64,000 bases of DNA from Rhizomys pruinosus (Eukaryota; Chordata; Mammalia; Rodentia; Spalacidae), in contig VZQC01007982.1 of assembly GCA_009823505.1 (NCBI GenBank), positions 3,928,993 through 3,992,992 of the forward strand, given 5' to 3'. Position 1 is the first letter of the stretch, and each line of letters starts with the position of its first letter. This document shows positions 10,874-22,543 of this stretch, piece by piece. The translations under genes were made by a program, and so were the position numbers. The notes below the pieces were generated by a model. It ran no database searches, had not been told where the DNA came from, and saw only the letters and a program-made list of their open reading frames with translations.

Positions 10874-11730
10874 TTGGATGCTTCTGTTTGACATGCTTAG
10901 GGCATAAGGGTTTCTGGTGTTTTCCTAATGGTAGCACTCTGGATTTGGTGTTTTTTTTTTCCTTCTTGCATCCTTTTATTCTGTCTTCTCTTTATTCTGT
11001 CTTTGAAAAGTTATTGCTCCTCTCGAGTGACGGGCCATCTTTTGGTGAGTAATTCTATTTTCATAGGTGAGCCTTTTCTTCTGTTTGATCTTTCTTTTAT
11101 CTTTGTAAAACAGTGATACTGACTTTTATGTGCTTGTGCCTATCTGGACTCCATTACTCTATTAAAGTCAGAGTGAGGGCAGAATTGCTTCCTGGAAGGA
11201 GCCGGTGATGGTGAGTGGTTATTTTCCTTTCAAAACATTTGACTGCCTAACTGAAATACAGAGGCTGGCATACAGGAAAAGGAAATAGACATAAATTCTG
11301 TTTTCCATCTCCAGGTCTTTGCCCCAGGTATCAGCCTGTCTGTGGGACTCACTAGGAGCTGGTGGCCTGTGAATCCACTGGAAACATAGACCATCCTTGT
11401 TCCTGCTGGAAACTGTAAACAGCAGCTTCACAAGAATATGGTGTCCCTTTTAGCCTGTTAGGTAAATAAATTCCTTCTTGGGGATTAATTAGTCACGGTT
11501 AGGGATGTAATTCATCATGTAAAATACCAGAGCTGTCTTAGTGAAAAATTCTTAGTGATCCAGAAATGTCTCTGTGAAGCCACATTGCAGTCTGCTTTAC
11601 CCCTGTATGTTCCACTGCAAACTTGGCAGCAGTTTGTAAATCATAATCATTTTGCAATGGGGAGGAGAAAAATCTAGAGTGGTTTTGTAACTTGAATGCA
11701 TCCTGGAGTGGCAACATTATACTGTCTTTT
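10874..11730. other. Intronic sequence, nothing recognised
   Basis: CT-rich around 10950-11010. No recognisable gene or repeat. Confidence 0.4.
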
Positions 11731-11732
11731 AG

Positions 11733-11860
11733 CTGTTTTTTTTTTTTTTTTTTTTTTTTTTCCAGATTGAAGAGTTTCTACTTAAACACAACACAAAACA
11801 AAACAAAACAACACCCCCCCCCCAAACCCAACAACAACAACCAAACCAAAAACAACGACC
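11733..11860. repeat. Poly(T) run plus CAAAA-rich simple sequence
   Basis: About 28 Ts at 11733-11760, then AAAACA units, a C-run and ACAACA-type repeats to 11860. Simple sequence only. Confidence 0.9.
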
Positions 11861-12004
11861 CATAGGGCTCTGTGTCCATCTTTTCATCTTTAGCTGATGA
11901 CTGGCTTCTTATAGGTGAGTCATTGCACACTTTAGGCCCAGTCATGCAGCTCAGGGGTTGTGGCAGGAAAGATAGGAATTCCTGTGTGTGATAGGAGCAA
12001 GGGT

Positions 12005-12195
12005 GGCGTCACATACCCTCAGCTCTAATCCCAGCTCAGCTTTCATTAGCTGTGCCCATGTGTGCAGATCCCTCACCTCTCAATCTCTGCTTCCATATCT
12101 GAAAAAGTGTCATGATATTGTCAGCTTGCTACATTGTTTTAGGGATAATCATGTTTACTAAATAACTATTGCATTGCCTGGGTGTTTATCTCCTG
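12005..12195 (+). mobile_element. MIR SINE remnant
   Basis: It follows the MIR layout: an AGCTGTGCCCATG block, then CCTCACCTCTCAATCTCTGC, then a TTTAGGGATAATCATG block. Confidence 0.6.
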
Positions 12196-12334
12196 TGCCT
12201 CACACTTAACTCTGTTTCTACATGTAGAACAATAATATTGACAAACTTCTGTGCTTAGTATTAACATTTTATAAATAGAGGAGACTGGGATCCATGGGAT
12301 CCTGGATAATTTTTGGATTAAAATATGTACTGTA

Positions 12335-12505
12335 GTGCAAGGTGTGATAGCACATGCTATAATCTCAGCACTGGGGAGACAGGCAGGTGGATCATGAGTT
12401 TGAAGCCAGTGTATATTTACATAGTGAATTCATGGTCAACTTGAGCTGCATAGCAATGTGATGTCTCAGAAGACCAAAACCAAAAACCAAACCCCTACCC
12501 AAACC
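12335..12505 (+). mobile_element. Old B1 SINE
   Basis: A diverged B1 with TGATAGCACATGCTATAATC and AGCACTGGGGAGACAGGCAG blocks and a CCAAAAACCAAAC tail. Confidence 0.8.
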
Positions 12506-12837
12506 CCCAAACTAAAATGAAACAACAACAAAAAATGTAGTTTAGGAATATTGTGCTTATGTTTTGAGGTATAAAACCTGTTTGTTTGGAAGTGGGCTGA
12601 GTTCAGGTCTGAGCACATCTTTGGGATAGATGGGCTAGATGGCCATCCTTTAGGAGGTGGATGGCCCAGGCGCAAGATCTGGCTCTGTTGAGTAAAGACT
12701 CTGACTGAATAGATCACCCAGTGTCTTCTAATCCAGGCAGAAAATAGTGTCATCTCCCTCACAGTATTGTCAGGGCTCAGTGAATTATTATATTTGAAAC
12801 ACTAACTTCTGCATTAAGTAAGTTAGCTGGTTTAAAA

Positions 12838-13052
12838 TTTTTTTTTTTTTTTTTTTAATTTTTTGGTCTTCCAGACAGGGTCTCCCTGTGGCTGTCCTGG
12901 AACTCACTCTGTAGACCAGGCTGGCCTTGTCCCCCTGTGGCTGTCCTGGAACTCACTCTGTAGACCAGGCTGGCCTTGAACTCACAAAGATCTGCCTGCC
13001 TGTGCCTCCCAAGCGCTAGGATTAAAGGTGTGGACCACCACACCCAGCTGTT
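12838..13052 (-). mobile_element. B1 SINE with internal 49-bp duplication, minus strand
   Basis: The segment CCCTGTGGCTGTCCTGG...CTGGCCTTG occurs at 12884 and again at 12933, so the body is about 49 bp too long. Otherwise it is a normal B1 with poly(T) end at 12838. Confidence 0.93.
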
Positions 13053-14590
13053 TTTCCCCCCCATTTTTTGCACATGTATTTGAGCACATCTGCCCCCCCT
13101 CCTCCTAATCCCCTTCACCCTCCCTACTCCCATTTGTCCTCTTTTTTCCCAGTTCACTTCTATGATTAGATAAAATTTAGGAGCCACAAATTAGATGTTT
13201 TTGAAGGGACTTTAGAGAACAGCGACCAGGGTGGTGGGCTGCTTGGAGCCATGACATGGAAGGAGCTGGTGTTTGGCTAGAGCAGGGGAGAACTGCTTAC
13301 TGGGAGTCCTTTGTCATTTAAAGGGATATATCTTAGAGGAGGGATGGGTGTTTTGTGGTAGTGAAAAAGATAGAGCTGGGACGAGTGGGTGAAAATTGCA
13401 GGGACTGAATGTACCTTATTTTATGGAAAGGCTTATGCAGCAGATCTGTTCAGAGCTGCCTTGTCAGCTGTGAGCTTTGCACTGGAAAGAGGCTGTGCTG
13501 ACTGACTGAGGCTTCTGACCTGACTGGGGGGTGAGTGCGATGACAAGTGTTCTCTTCTCAGGTTGGGTGCTTGGCTTTAAGTAACTGGAAGTTGCTGAGC
13601 TTGCTAGCATTTATCCCTAGAACTGTGTTCAGTTTCATGCTTTTCTAGTCTATCATTTATTTATTTTGTAATTATTTATCATCTGAGACATTGTCCTTAA
13701 GGGCTCATTTTGAAGAAAACCAAGCTTGAAATTGAATCTTTGTGGCCTGTTCTTACTTGGCACCACACCATAGTTCAGTCTGTGAAGTACCTCGATGACA
13801 GATTTTATTACTGTTGGAAGACAATTCTTTTGGGGTCTGAAGTGTTTCTGAAGTTCTTTTGAATAAAACAATACCTTTTGCTTTAGTCTATCTTATCAGA
13901 GATGTTTGTAAGCCTTGGAAGATACAGTCTGTTCATCTAGATCAAAGGGCTGGTGTGCTTCCTGCCCAGTATAAAAGATTTGGCTTTCTAGGATCAGAAT
14001 TCCTCTGGATCCCTCCTTCTGTGGGGCCACATCCATTTGGGCCCTTCTGCCTACTCTGCATGGGACTTTGCTAAGGGAGAACTGACACAGATGCACTGGT
14101 GCTGTGCTGCTTGCTGGACCCTGAGTAAGAAAGTCTTTGGCCCCCTTGGAAATATGGCAGACCAGCGTTTGGTGAAAACCTCAGCCTCTTCACAGCTATT
14201 GACATTAAGAAAGGAAGAACAAAAGAGGTTAGGTCTCTTGTAAGCTAAGTGATCTAGAGTTTGGGGGCTGAATCTTTCCATTTTAGTGTAGAAAACACTA
14301 CCGCCTCTGCTGTTGCTGCTGTCGCAGGGTCAGCACTTCTCATCTGAGAAGCTCCAAAATCCCAACCTTTCCAGCACTGGCACGAATTTCTATACTGTGA
14401 AACTCTTTCATGAACAAAATTATTAAAAATACCATATAAATTACCTTCTGTCTATGCATATAAAATGTTTATGAAATGCTAATTTTATGTTTGTTTAGAT
14501 TTTATGTTTACATTTCAGATATTCTACAATCTGAAGAAATTTAAAATTCAAAGCACTTGTGGGTCCCAAGCAGTTTGGAGAATGGATACT
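13053..14590. other. Repeat-poor intronic stretch
   Basis: About 1.5 kb without SINEs. Several short open frames occur on both strands between 13653 and 14281, but none resembles a known protein. Old unclassified repeats are possible. Confidence 0.45.
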
Positions 14591-14596
14591 CATGCT

Positions 14597-14755
14597 TTTT
14601 TTTTTTTTTTGTCTTTTTGAGACAGGGTCTCCCTTTAGTCCCAGCTGGTCTGGAACTTGCTATGTAGACCAAGCTGGCTTTGAACTCACAGAGATCCACT
14701 TGTCTCTGCCTCCCAGGTACTAGGATTAAAGACGTGCACCACCATTCCTGCTGGC
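14597..14755 (-). mobile_element. B1 SINE, minus strand
   Basis: Poly(T), then GTCTTTTTGAGACAGGGTC, ending CCACCATTCCTGCTGGC. Confidence 0.93.
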
Positions 14756-14849
14756 ATTCAGACTTTGATACTGCTCCTGTTACTGAAATACTCACAGCCA
14801 GTGGTGATACCAACATTTGCTAACTAATAATGATGCATGAGATCTTGCT

Positions 14850-15010
14850 TGATCTCATTCAATAATCCCAGTCATCCTATAAGGAAGATGTTATTATTTC
14901 TATTTTATTTGTGAACAAAATAAGATGCCATTACTGAGGTCCTATGGGTAATACATGTGGTGGAATAAGGATTCTACCCAAGCAGTTCAACTTCAGAGCC
15001 CATTCTTCAA
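14850..15010 (+). mobile_element. MIR SINE remnant
   Basis: It has the MIR order: a CCTATAAGGAAGATGTTATTA block, TCTATTTTATTTGTGAAC, and ...GAATAAGGATTCTACCC. Confidence 0.65.
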
Positions 15011-15171
15011 TAGCTCAAAGCATAATCTATAAACAGGCTAACCTGGGTTTTTAATCCTTCTAGGATTTCTTGTCCTCATTGTGTGAGGGAAAATTAATTT
15101 AATCTCACCAAGACTCAGCTGCACTCACTGTAATAAAGGGGGCTGGGAATAACAGCAGGCCCCATTCCAAG

Positions 15172-15456
15172 AGGAATGGACATATGGGGCTGGAGAGATG
15201 GCCTAACGGTTAGGAGCGCCGACCGCTCTAGCAGAGGACCTGGGTTTGATCCCCAGCACCCACATGGCGGTTGAGAACCGTCTGTAACTCCAGTTCCAGG
15301 AGAACTCTAGTACCAGGGGAATCTGACGCCCTCTTCTGACCTCCGTGGTATTGCACGACACAGGTGCACAAACCTACATGCAGATAGTATATTCATACAC
15401 ATAAAAAATTATTAAATAAAAAATTTTTAAAAAACCTTAAAAAAGGAATGGACATA
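15172..15456 (+). mobile_element. B2 SINE with 13-bp TSD
   Basis: B2 at 15186-15443 begins GGGGCTGGAGAGATGGCC and includes the doubled AACTC..TTCCAGG block. It is flanked by AGGAATGGACATA at 15172-15184 and 15444-15456. Confidence 0.96.
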
Positions 15457-15589
15457 CATGCTATAAAATGTGCAACACAGCTGACGTGTGGCAGCTTGTA
15501 AGCCTCTTCAAATTTTAGAGGATTTTATTATTTTTATTATCCTGTCTGTCTTTCCTTTCTCTAATAATAGTAATAAAAGACTGTAATGA

Positions 15590-15720
15590 TTTGCATTTAG
15601 ATTTGGGTGCCATACATAACACATCTCATTACAGAGTTCTGTAATGCATTTTGACTGAAGATATAATGTCATTTATCCCAGGTTACATCAAAAGGAAGAG
15701 GATGAATTTCCAGTGCGAGT
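15590..15720 (+). mobile_element. Possible MIR remnant
   Basis: Layout and spacing recall MIR (CATCTCATTACAGAG...TTTATCCCAGGTTACATC). Low certainty. Confidence 0.35.
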
Positions 15721-15729
15721 CAAGCTTAC

Positions 15730-16021
15730 CACAAGATGTTTCTTTAAAATCTTTCTTTTTTTAAAATTTTTAAAATTTTATTTATTTTTGTATGTGTATG
15801 AATGTACTGTCTGCATGTAGGTCTGTGCACCCATGTCGTGCAATGCTGCGGAGGTCAGAGAGGGTCTCGGATTCCCCTGGAACTGGAGTTCTCCTGGAAT
15901 TGGAGTTACAGACGGTTCTTAGCTGCCATGTGGGTGCTGGGGATCGAACCTGGGTCCTCTGCAAGAGCAGTCAGTGCTCTTAACCGCTAGGCTATCTCTC
16001 CAGCCCCACAAGATGTTTCTT
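15730..16021 (-). mobile_element. B2 SINE, minus strand, with 15-bp TSD
   Basis: B2 at 15745-16006 with head TCTCTCCAGCCC, flanked by identical CACAAGATGTTTCTT at 15730-15744 and 16007-16021. Confidence 0.96.
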
Positions 16022-17929
16022 ATAGAACTATTTCCCCTGGAAATGAAAACTAGGAGAAAAGATCCCCTATGGTTGCAGTTACTCCCCAGTCTTCATTTTA
16101 GTGGCCCTCTGTGTTTCCTAAGTAGCTCCCAATGATGTAGTAATGCACTGTGGTGACAGCTCATGCTAGAGTGTGTGTCTTCTCTGGGTCTGACATTTTC
16201 TTTAATGGTAATTCTGACTAGTTAAGGTGAACAGTGTGAGATGTTGGACGAGCCTGCTTCTTCCAATGGCACTGGAGGGGGAAATTGTGGAAGGCCCTGT
16301 AAAGATGGCAGGCTCATGCTGTTAGCTCTGCTGTCACAAGAGGAAGCCATGGAGCTAAATATCCAGGAACTGTTACCTGTGGGACATTTGACAAATTGAA
16401 GACATTTTCTGATTGTGCTTTAGTTTAGATCAACAGCCTGGAAGGTTTCAGTTTTAAAGAGCAAAGTTATTTATCATAAAAATAATAGAGGGACATGCTA
16501 AGCTATTCTGAACCCAAATATTCCAAGTGATTTTGGTGGCTTTACCTCTTTTGGAATCAAGCCAATTTACTTTAGTAGTGAAATACTCGTGTGTTGTCTA
16601 CCTGAAAATAACTTTGGAGTAGTCTGGCTCAGGATCAGCAGTTTACAGATGAGGAAACCCGCCCTTCATTTAACCTCTGGTACCATTGCTTTCCTGAGGA
16701 ACCTATTCTGCCCTTTGTGGCTTTTGTCTTTTCTTCATTACCTTCTGTTGCCCCTATTTCATGCAGCACTTGATCTCCTGGCATCCCTAACACATTTACA
16801 AAATTCATTTTGGAGGTTCCATTGAAGTCTCAGACAGGCCTCCTGAGTTCCCCTCTAAATTGAAAGGGAAGTTTTATATATTGTGTGGTTTATGAATTAA
16901 GACCCATTGCTCTGAATGACAGTTTGGAAAAGACTGTTGTATAGTATTTTGCTTGCAAGTATCTGGAAGTGGATATGTGATTGATTTGCTGACAGACCAT
17001 CTCTGAAAGCAATTCTAATGATGGAGTTATAATTGATTGCGTCCATCACTGAGAGCATAAAATATCCCCCTCCCTAAATTAAAAAAGATAAATGAAATAA
17101 ACTAGGCTGAATGTATAAGCTGACAAATCTGAGGATATTTAATGAAACTCTAAATTACCACAGTGAACAGATAAGAGGAAAAGGTTTCTTTATTACTTAT
17201 TATAATACTAAATTAAAAAAAATTATCCAAGAAAGATAATAGAGGAAACAAAGATCTGTGGCCCATGTATCAAACTGAGTTATTGAAAGATTTTTTAATA
17301 AGTGTATCTATCTCATTGTCTGGTTATTGTTGATTCCTATCAATCTTGTTAGTGGTGTTTGAAGAATAGTGCATGCAGGCACTGTCTTGTTGTGCAGCTC
17401 AGGATATTGCTATTTTAACAAATTTTAGAATTAACATGACCTTATTTCCAGGCTGCTGGGGAGACTCAGTACCAAATTGAGGTTATTCACATGAGCTCTT
17501 CAGAAGGTGATTCTTCAATGTAATTTTTTCTCTTAGTGTATCAGCTACATATGAAAGAAGACCATGGGAAATGAGGTAAACAATGTATTTGTTATCTCCC
17601 CTAACAAGAAGCTCCTTTTCATGGCCTGCTGATATGGCTATAGTAGCTTACATGTCCCTTTCCTTTTCCTTCCTGGGATGACTAAAGTAGGCATCTCAGC
17701 TTTGTGTATCAGTATTCCCAGGTTGGGGAGAGGGACATTTTCCTGTCATTTTTCTCACAAGAAAACCACTCTTAGAAGTTCTGTAGATCTCCTTGGCCAG
17801 AGTTGCTTCTGGTAAGAGAATGGTCTTACTAGGAATTATGATTCACACAAATCAAGAGCTACTCAGACTCTATCAAAACCATGCCCATCTTCTATCTGAT
17901 TAAATTGTTTCAAAGATTGGGGGCAGGCT
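16022..17929. other. Repeat-poor intronic stretch
   Basis: Almost 2 kb without recognised SINEs. 16680-16820 may be L2-derived (CT-rich, leucine-coding). Nothing else is identified. Confidence 0.45.
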
Positions 17930-18120
17930 TGGTGAGTTTAACAAGCCTTGTGGTCTCCTGTCTCTCTCTCTTGACTTCCTGTGCTCATTGTGAAATGTGA
18001 CCCTCGGCTTGCTGCTCTAGCCCCAGCCACCATGCCTCCCACCACAATAGACTCTGTTTCTCTGGAACCGTCAATAGAGTCTCGAGTTTGTGTCAGGTTG
18101 ACAAAACCTAATCAGCACAA
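17930..18120 (+). mobile_element. URR1-like rodent repeat, diverged
   Basis: It contains GGCTTGGTGAGTTTAACAAG, CCACCATGCCTCCCACCACA and GGAACCGTCAATAGAG, the same blocks seen in the repeats at 52570-52980 and 63230-63575. Confidence 0.7.
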
Positions 18121-18443
18121 CAGTCATCACTGATATCAACATCTGGCCAAAGAAGAGGACAGATGCAAGACTGGGGAAGGGAAGGCAATGAATGGTGAAA
18201 CGGATCAAGTCCTGGCCAACTCAGAGTTCCTCTGGAGTACTGATTCCAGAGTGATCCGGGTCAGATTGAAGTGCAGGATCTAGGGCCAGATGTTATGGGA
18301 CTGGTAGCTTCCACATCCTGTGTCTGGAAATATCTGGTGGAGAAATCCAGCTGCCTAATGGTGAGAGAGCAGACCCATGGAGAAGCCCACATGGAGAGGA
18401 CCCAGACCTCTTGGCTGCCAGCTGGATGAGTGACCCATCTTAG
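18121..18443. other. Unclassified, possibly repeat-derived
   Basis: A relatively GC-rich 320-bp stretch between a URR1-like repeat and a B1. No match I can name. Confidence 0.35.
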
Positions 18444-18522
18444 AAGTAGATTCTTCCAGCCTGGTCTACAGAATGAGTTCCAGGACAGCTGGGGCTACAG
18501 AGAGACCCTGTCTCGAAAAGAC

Positions 18523-18574
<52 letters not shown>

Positions 18575-18581
18575 GATTCTT
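18444..18581 (+). mobile_element. 5'-truncated B1 with ~48-nt pure A tail and TSD
   Basis: Only the 3' half of B1 (from CCAGCCTGGTCTACAGAATG) is present at 18456-18569, followed by an uninterrupted A run. AAGTAGATTCTT at 18444-18455 and 18570-18581 is the target duplication, so it inserted already truncated. Confidence 0.93.
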
Positions 18582-18662
18582 GAGCACCAAACTATCAGCT
18601 CACTCTGCCTGAACTGTTTCCTTCAAGCACAACCCAGATTGCAGATTCATGGGCAAATAATT

Positions 18663-18722
18663 GTTGGTTGTGTGTGTGTGTGCACATGCACATGTATATG
18701 TGTATACATACACATGTATGTA
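18663..18722. repeat. TG/CATG microsatellite
   Basis: TG repeats followed by imperfect CACATG/TATG repeats. Confidence 0.85.
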
Positions 18723-18759
18723 AAAGCCAAAAATGAACTCAGATGCCGTTCCTCAGCAG

Positions 18760-18883
18760 CCATTTACCTTGTTCATGAGACAGGATCTCTTACTGGGATT
18801 GCCAATTTGGCTGGGTATGCTGACCAGCACGCCCCAGGGATCCTGTTTCTACCTCCCCAGGCCTGGGATGACAAGTACATGCC
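18760..18883 (-). mobile_element. Old B4/RSINE-type SINE, minus strand, first part
   Basis: A B1-like reverse piece (GAGACAGGATCTCTTACTGG...GGGATGACAAGTACATGCC) whose continuation appears at 19184-19290 after the inserted B2-B1 composite. Confidence 0.6.
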
Positions 18884-18884
18884 A

Positions 18885-19182
18885 GGGCTGGAGAGATGGC
18901 TCAGTGGTTGAGAGCACCGACTGCTCTTGCAGAGGACCTGGGTTTGATTCCTAGCACCCACATGGCAGCTAAGAACTGTCTTTAGGCCGGGCATGGTGGC
19001 ATGGTAGCATGGTGGCATGGTGGCACACGCCTTTAATCCTAGCACTTGGGAGGCAGAAGCAGGTGGATCTCTATGAGTTCAAGGCCAGCCTGTTCTACAG
19101 AGTGAGTTCCAGGCCAGCTGGGGCTATAGGGAGAACCTGTCACAAACAAACAAACAAACACAACAAAACAAAACAAAAAAAA
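18885..19182 (+). mobile_element. B2-B1 composite SINE
   Basis: The first 100 bp (18885-18984) are the tRNA-derived head and adjoining body of B2. This passes directly into a full B1 (from 18985) that ends in a CAAA/AAAAC tail. GACAAGTACATGCC (18870) and GACAAGAATGTGCC (19183) flank the whole unit, whereas no duplication flanks the B1 alone and no B2 3' end follows. The B1 5' end has an expanded CATGGTGGC repeat (18995-19025). Confidence 0.75.
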
Positions 19183-19183
19183 G

Positions 19184-19290
19184 ACAAGAATGTGCCATTA
19201 TGTCCAGCTTTTTACATGGGTGCTGGGGATGAAACTCAACCTCATGCTTTTATAGCAAGCATGTTACTAAGCCATCTCTCTAATCCTATA
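19184..19290 (-). mobile_element. Old B4/RSINE-type SINE, minus strand, second part
   Basis: GTCCAGCTTTTTACATGGGT...AGCAAGCATGTTACTAAGCC continues the element broken at 18883. Confidence 0.6.
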
Positions 19291-19579
19291 ATTGTTTTAA
19301 GTCACCAAATTTTGGGGTAAGAGTCACTTACATCTTGTTTCATGGCAATAGATAACCACAACAGCTGCCCATACAGTTTGCTAGAAGAGGAGAAGGAAGA
19401 AGACATTTAATAAATAGAAGTAACAACAGGTTCCTAGGCATGTCCAGCCTTTTGATATTCCCACATAATATTGTTATGTACAAAGATCACATGCAAGAAC
19501 AAAATCAAATTATAAAAAATGTCATAACAAAAATCTCATAATGTTAAAATAAGTTTATAATTTTGTGTTGGGCCACATT

Positions 19580-20110
19580 AGTAGCTATTTTAATTTTATT
19601 ATTTTAATTTAATTTTGTTTTACAAACAAAACCCTGCATTTATTAAAATCTTGCATTTTTTTAAGTGATCAAGTTTTTCTTTTTCCTTTTTTAGAAGTGT
19701 ATTTATTTGTTTATTTATTTTTGACAATGAGTAATAAGTTTTGAATGTAAGCATCCTTTATGTAAAACCAATTTGCAGTCATTTGTGCCCACACCCACAC
19801 AGCCCAAGGCTCCCACCATCCAGCTGGAGGGGCTTGTATGTACAATCAAGTTGATCAAATGAGCGTCCAGTCTATATTGTTGTAGTTTCACCATTCACCC
19901 CATTTGCAGCCCTTGCATTCTGCCACGCTCCCTCTTCCACAGATTGTTCCCTAGGCTTGGAAAAGGGGCATGGGTAGATGAGAAGCAAAACAGTCTACTT
20001 TCTCTGGAGATGTCGTTTTGGACTTTGACCAGTTCTGGCTGTTTCTTTTCATGGGCTGACAGTTTGTTCAGGAGTAACCTTTCAATCCTACTAATGAAGC
20101 ACAGGCAATT
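19580..20110 (-). mobile_element. Probable Lx-type LINE-1 3'-end remnant
   Basis: It shares the GCTTGTATGTACAATCAAG...GTCCAGTCTATATT block with 2600-2640 and has a CTTTCTCTGGAGATGTCG-type region that recalls rodent L1 3' UTR. Family and strand are uncertain. Confidence 0.4.
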
Positions 20111-21975
20111 AGATATTTAGATATTTAAACAGTACTAATTGTTATGGTAGGTTACTTTGGTATAGACACAGATGTTTGGATGGTATACTAATCCATAAAT
20201 TATGTTTTTTCTGTAAAAGATGACAAAGTCTTACAGTGGCTTATAACAACTCTTAACCACTAGAGGATGTAAGCTTGTGGCATCAGCTGTGAGTTATTCC
20301 TCCAAGGAGAGAGCTGGTGGCCAATTAGATTTGGGATATACAGATATATGGCTGCCACTGCTGCACAGTATTTCCAGGCAGGTGAGGTGTAGCTGGTGCT
20401 GATGGAGGAGTCTTGCTTGACTCAAGGAGACCTATATTTGCTTTATTGGTTTAGTGGCCTTTGGTAACACTCTCTGGTTTTCTGGAGACCAACTGTACAC
20501 TTGCAAGTGTGGTCTCAATGCATCTTTCCCATGCTTACATCAGGTCTTCGACAGCAGGGCCTTACCGCCTCTCTTCTTGCAGGTATCCCAGTTTACAGGC
20601 AAGAAGCCTTTACATTTTTGGGGGGACTTGGATCCCCTGGTCAACATCTCCTTGGCAGAATGATCCATTGCTGATATCAGAGCTCTCCTGTATTAATATA
20701 TTTTGCTTAAATGCACAGCTTAGAGGGACTCTAGTTTTATATTTGGTTCTGAATAGAGAAAAATCCTTTTCACAGTTCCTATGTCTATTAGTCAACTGAA
20801 GAAAGCAGTTTTTACTGGTTTTATAAGAGATAACCTCTATAAAAGTCAGCTTTAATTTACAGTTAGAGATTGACTTCATTACCATCATATTTTTCTTTGT
20901 TCTATGAAAAGGAGGTAAGAAAGTCTCTCATATTAAAACTTTGTGGCACCTAGCAGGTAAGGTTCATTAAGACTCTTTATAAACATTTGTTACAAATAGG
21001 ATCCACAGAGATGTTTGATGCCTGTAGCAATCTGAGGTTTTTCCTCCTTTTAATGCTTAGATGGGCCAACTTCTCTGCTGGTATTTCTTGGTACATCCTA
21101 TACAATGCAAGGCTCTGTCTTTTCTTTCTCAGCCATTAAGTTGGTGATGTTTTGACCTGTGGGAACATACAGATCTTTTCCCCATAGTTAGTTTTAAGAT
21201 TAAAATGAAAACTTTTTGGCAAAAATGTTTAATATATAACTGTATCTCCCCCCTTTTTTTAATTCTAGGTTTTTATTTTTTGACCCATGAGTCTCAAAAA
21301 GGCAGTTGTAGTACACACACCTATAGGCAGGAATCAAGGTGTAAATTTCATTAAATTTATCCAAACTGTTTTGGGTGACTGTATGTTGTTAATTTGGGAA
21401 GCATACTTAATTCCTTAGGTTAAATTATCCTACAGGTGAAAGAGAATGTTACAAGATGATACTGTATAATACAAAGATTATAGAGAACATTTGTATATGT
21501 TAATCCCGAAGTTATTGTTATACAGATTTTGAGTGGAGCAAATGTGAACGACAATTTATATTTCCAATGAACTCAGATGTATCACCATTTTTATCAAAAC
21601 CTTTAAACCAATGTTGTTTAATATAGACATTTTTACTTTACTAAGTCCTAAAATACCATGTAATTTGTGGATAGAGTTTGGGCAAAATTGGATACTTGTT
21701 GAACTCGTGTCAATTAAATATACATTAATTGAAAAAAAATTGTTTCAAAGGTCAAGGGAACAAGTGAAAGATTGGCTTCTTGGCTAGGCAGCCAGTGCAT
21801 GCATGCACTTAGGTGGTTGGTTGGAATCAACCTTGAAGGTGATTTCATATTTCCTGTTATCAGCTTACTTCATTTCTTAGTTGGTAAGATATGTGTGCTA
21901 GTATATCAACTGGATGCCTTTATTTTGCTTTTTGCTTTTAAGTTTCACTCAGCTTCATATCTCTGTCTTCACCAG
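20111..21975. other. Intronic sequence before exon 2
   Basis: About 1.9 kb without SINEs, possibly including more old LINE sequence at 20450-21320. The last ~60 bp are the pyrimidine-rich acceptor region of EXOC4 exon 2. Confidence 0.45.
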
Positions 21976-22165
21976 GACTCTGTCTACCAGTGATGATGTT
22001 GAAGACAGAGAAAATGAGAAGGGTCGCCTTGAAGAAGCCTATGAGAAATGTGACCGTGACTTGGATGAATTGATCGTGCAGCACTACACAGAATTGACTA
22101 CAGCCATTCGCACATACCAGAGCATCACAGAGCGCATTACCAACTCCCGAAATAAAATAAAGCAG
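21976..22165 (+). CDS. EXOC4: EXOC4 (Sec8) coding exon 2
   Basis: This 190-nt internal exon encodes about residues 29-92 of exocyst complex component 4. The exocyst tethers secretory vesicles to the plasma membrane before SNARE-mediated fusion. The exon starts after a CAG acceptor (21973-21975) preceded by a pyrimidine-rich stretch and ends at CAG followed by the donor GTGAGC at 22166. Its first base completes an Arg codon begun in exon 1, then 63 codons follow ([10 protein letters not shown]... to ...NSRNKIKQ). The sequence is charged and helical, with the [20 protein letters not shown] run expected of the N-terminal coiled-coil region of Sec8, and it agrees with the mammalian protein as I recall it. 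The length is not a multiple of three, so skipping it would shift the frame. The frame continues correctly into exon 3. Identification is very secure. Confidence 0.97.
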
Positions 22166-22422
22166 GTGAGCCCCCTTTTTTGTCTGGTGATGGTAGTACC
22201 TTCCCTTAGTACAGAGGGTATCCTGGGCTGGCTTCTTTCTTTTTTCTGTGTCTCATCCTTGGCTTCTGCCATTATTTTCCACTGTATGGTGACATAGTAT
22301 AAGGAAGATGCCCTCAGTTTAAGAACACTGAAAGGAATCTGAACTAAACAAAAGACTCTGTTCAGACTGCAGGGCCTTAGAGTCTAACATTGTACATAGT
22401 CTTGCAGTAAATTGTGCATATC

Positions 22423-22510
22423 CACTGTGTGTGTGTGTGTGTGTGTGTATGTGTGTGTGTGTGTGTGTATGTATGTGTGTGTGTGTGTGTATGTATGTGT
22501 GTGTGTGTGT
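22423..22510. repeat. (TG)n/(TATG)n microsatellite
   Basis: TG repeats interrupted by TATG units, 260 bp downstream of the EXOC4 exon 2 donor. Confidence 0.97.
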
Positions 22511-22543
22511 AATGAAATCTAATGTACAAATTATTTAAACATT

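Larger units (their letters stand above)
1..21975 (+). other. EXOC4: EXOC4 intron 1, 3' part
   Basis: Everything upstream of exon 2 in this window is intronic; exon 1 (initiator Met and first ~29 codons) is not present. The interval is dominated by SINEs, old LINE and MIR remnants, one processed pseudogene and an N gap. I see no other exon with a conserved reading frame. The intron is phase 2, because the Arg codon is split AG|G. Confidence 0.9.

Noticed and set aside
15186..15260. tRNA-like sequence with A and B boxes
   Set aside because: It is the tRNA-derived head of a B2 SINE; the same applies to all B2 and ID heads. No genuine tRNA gene was found.
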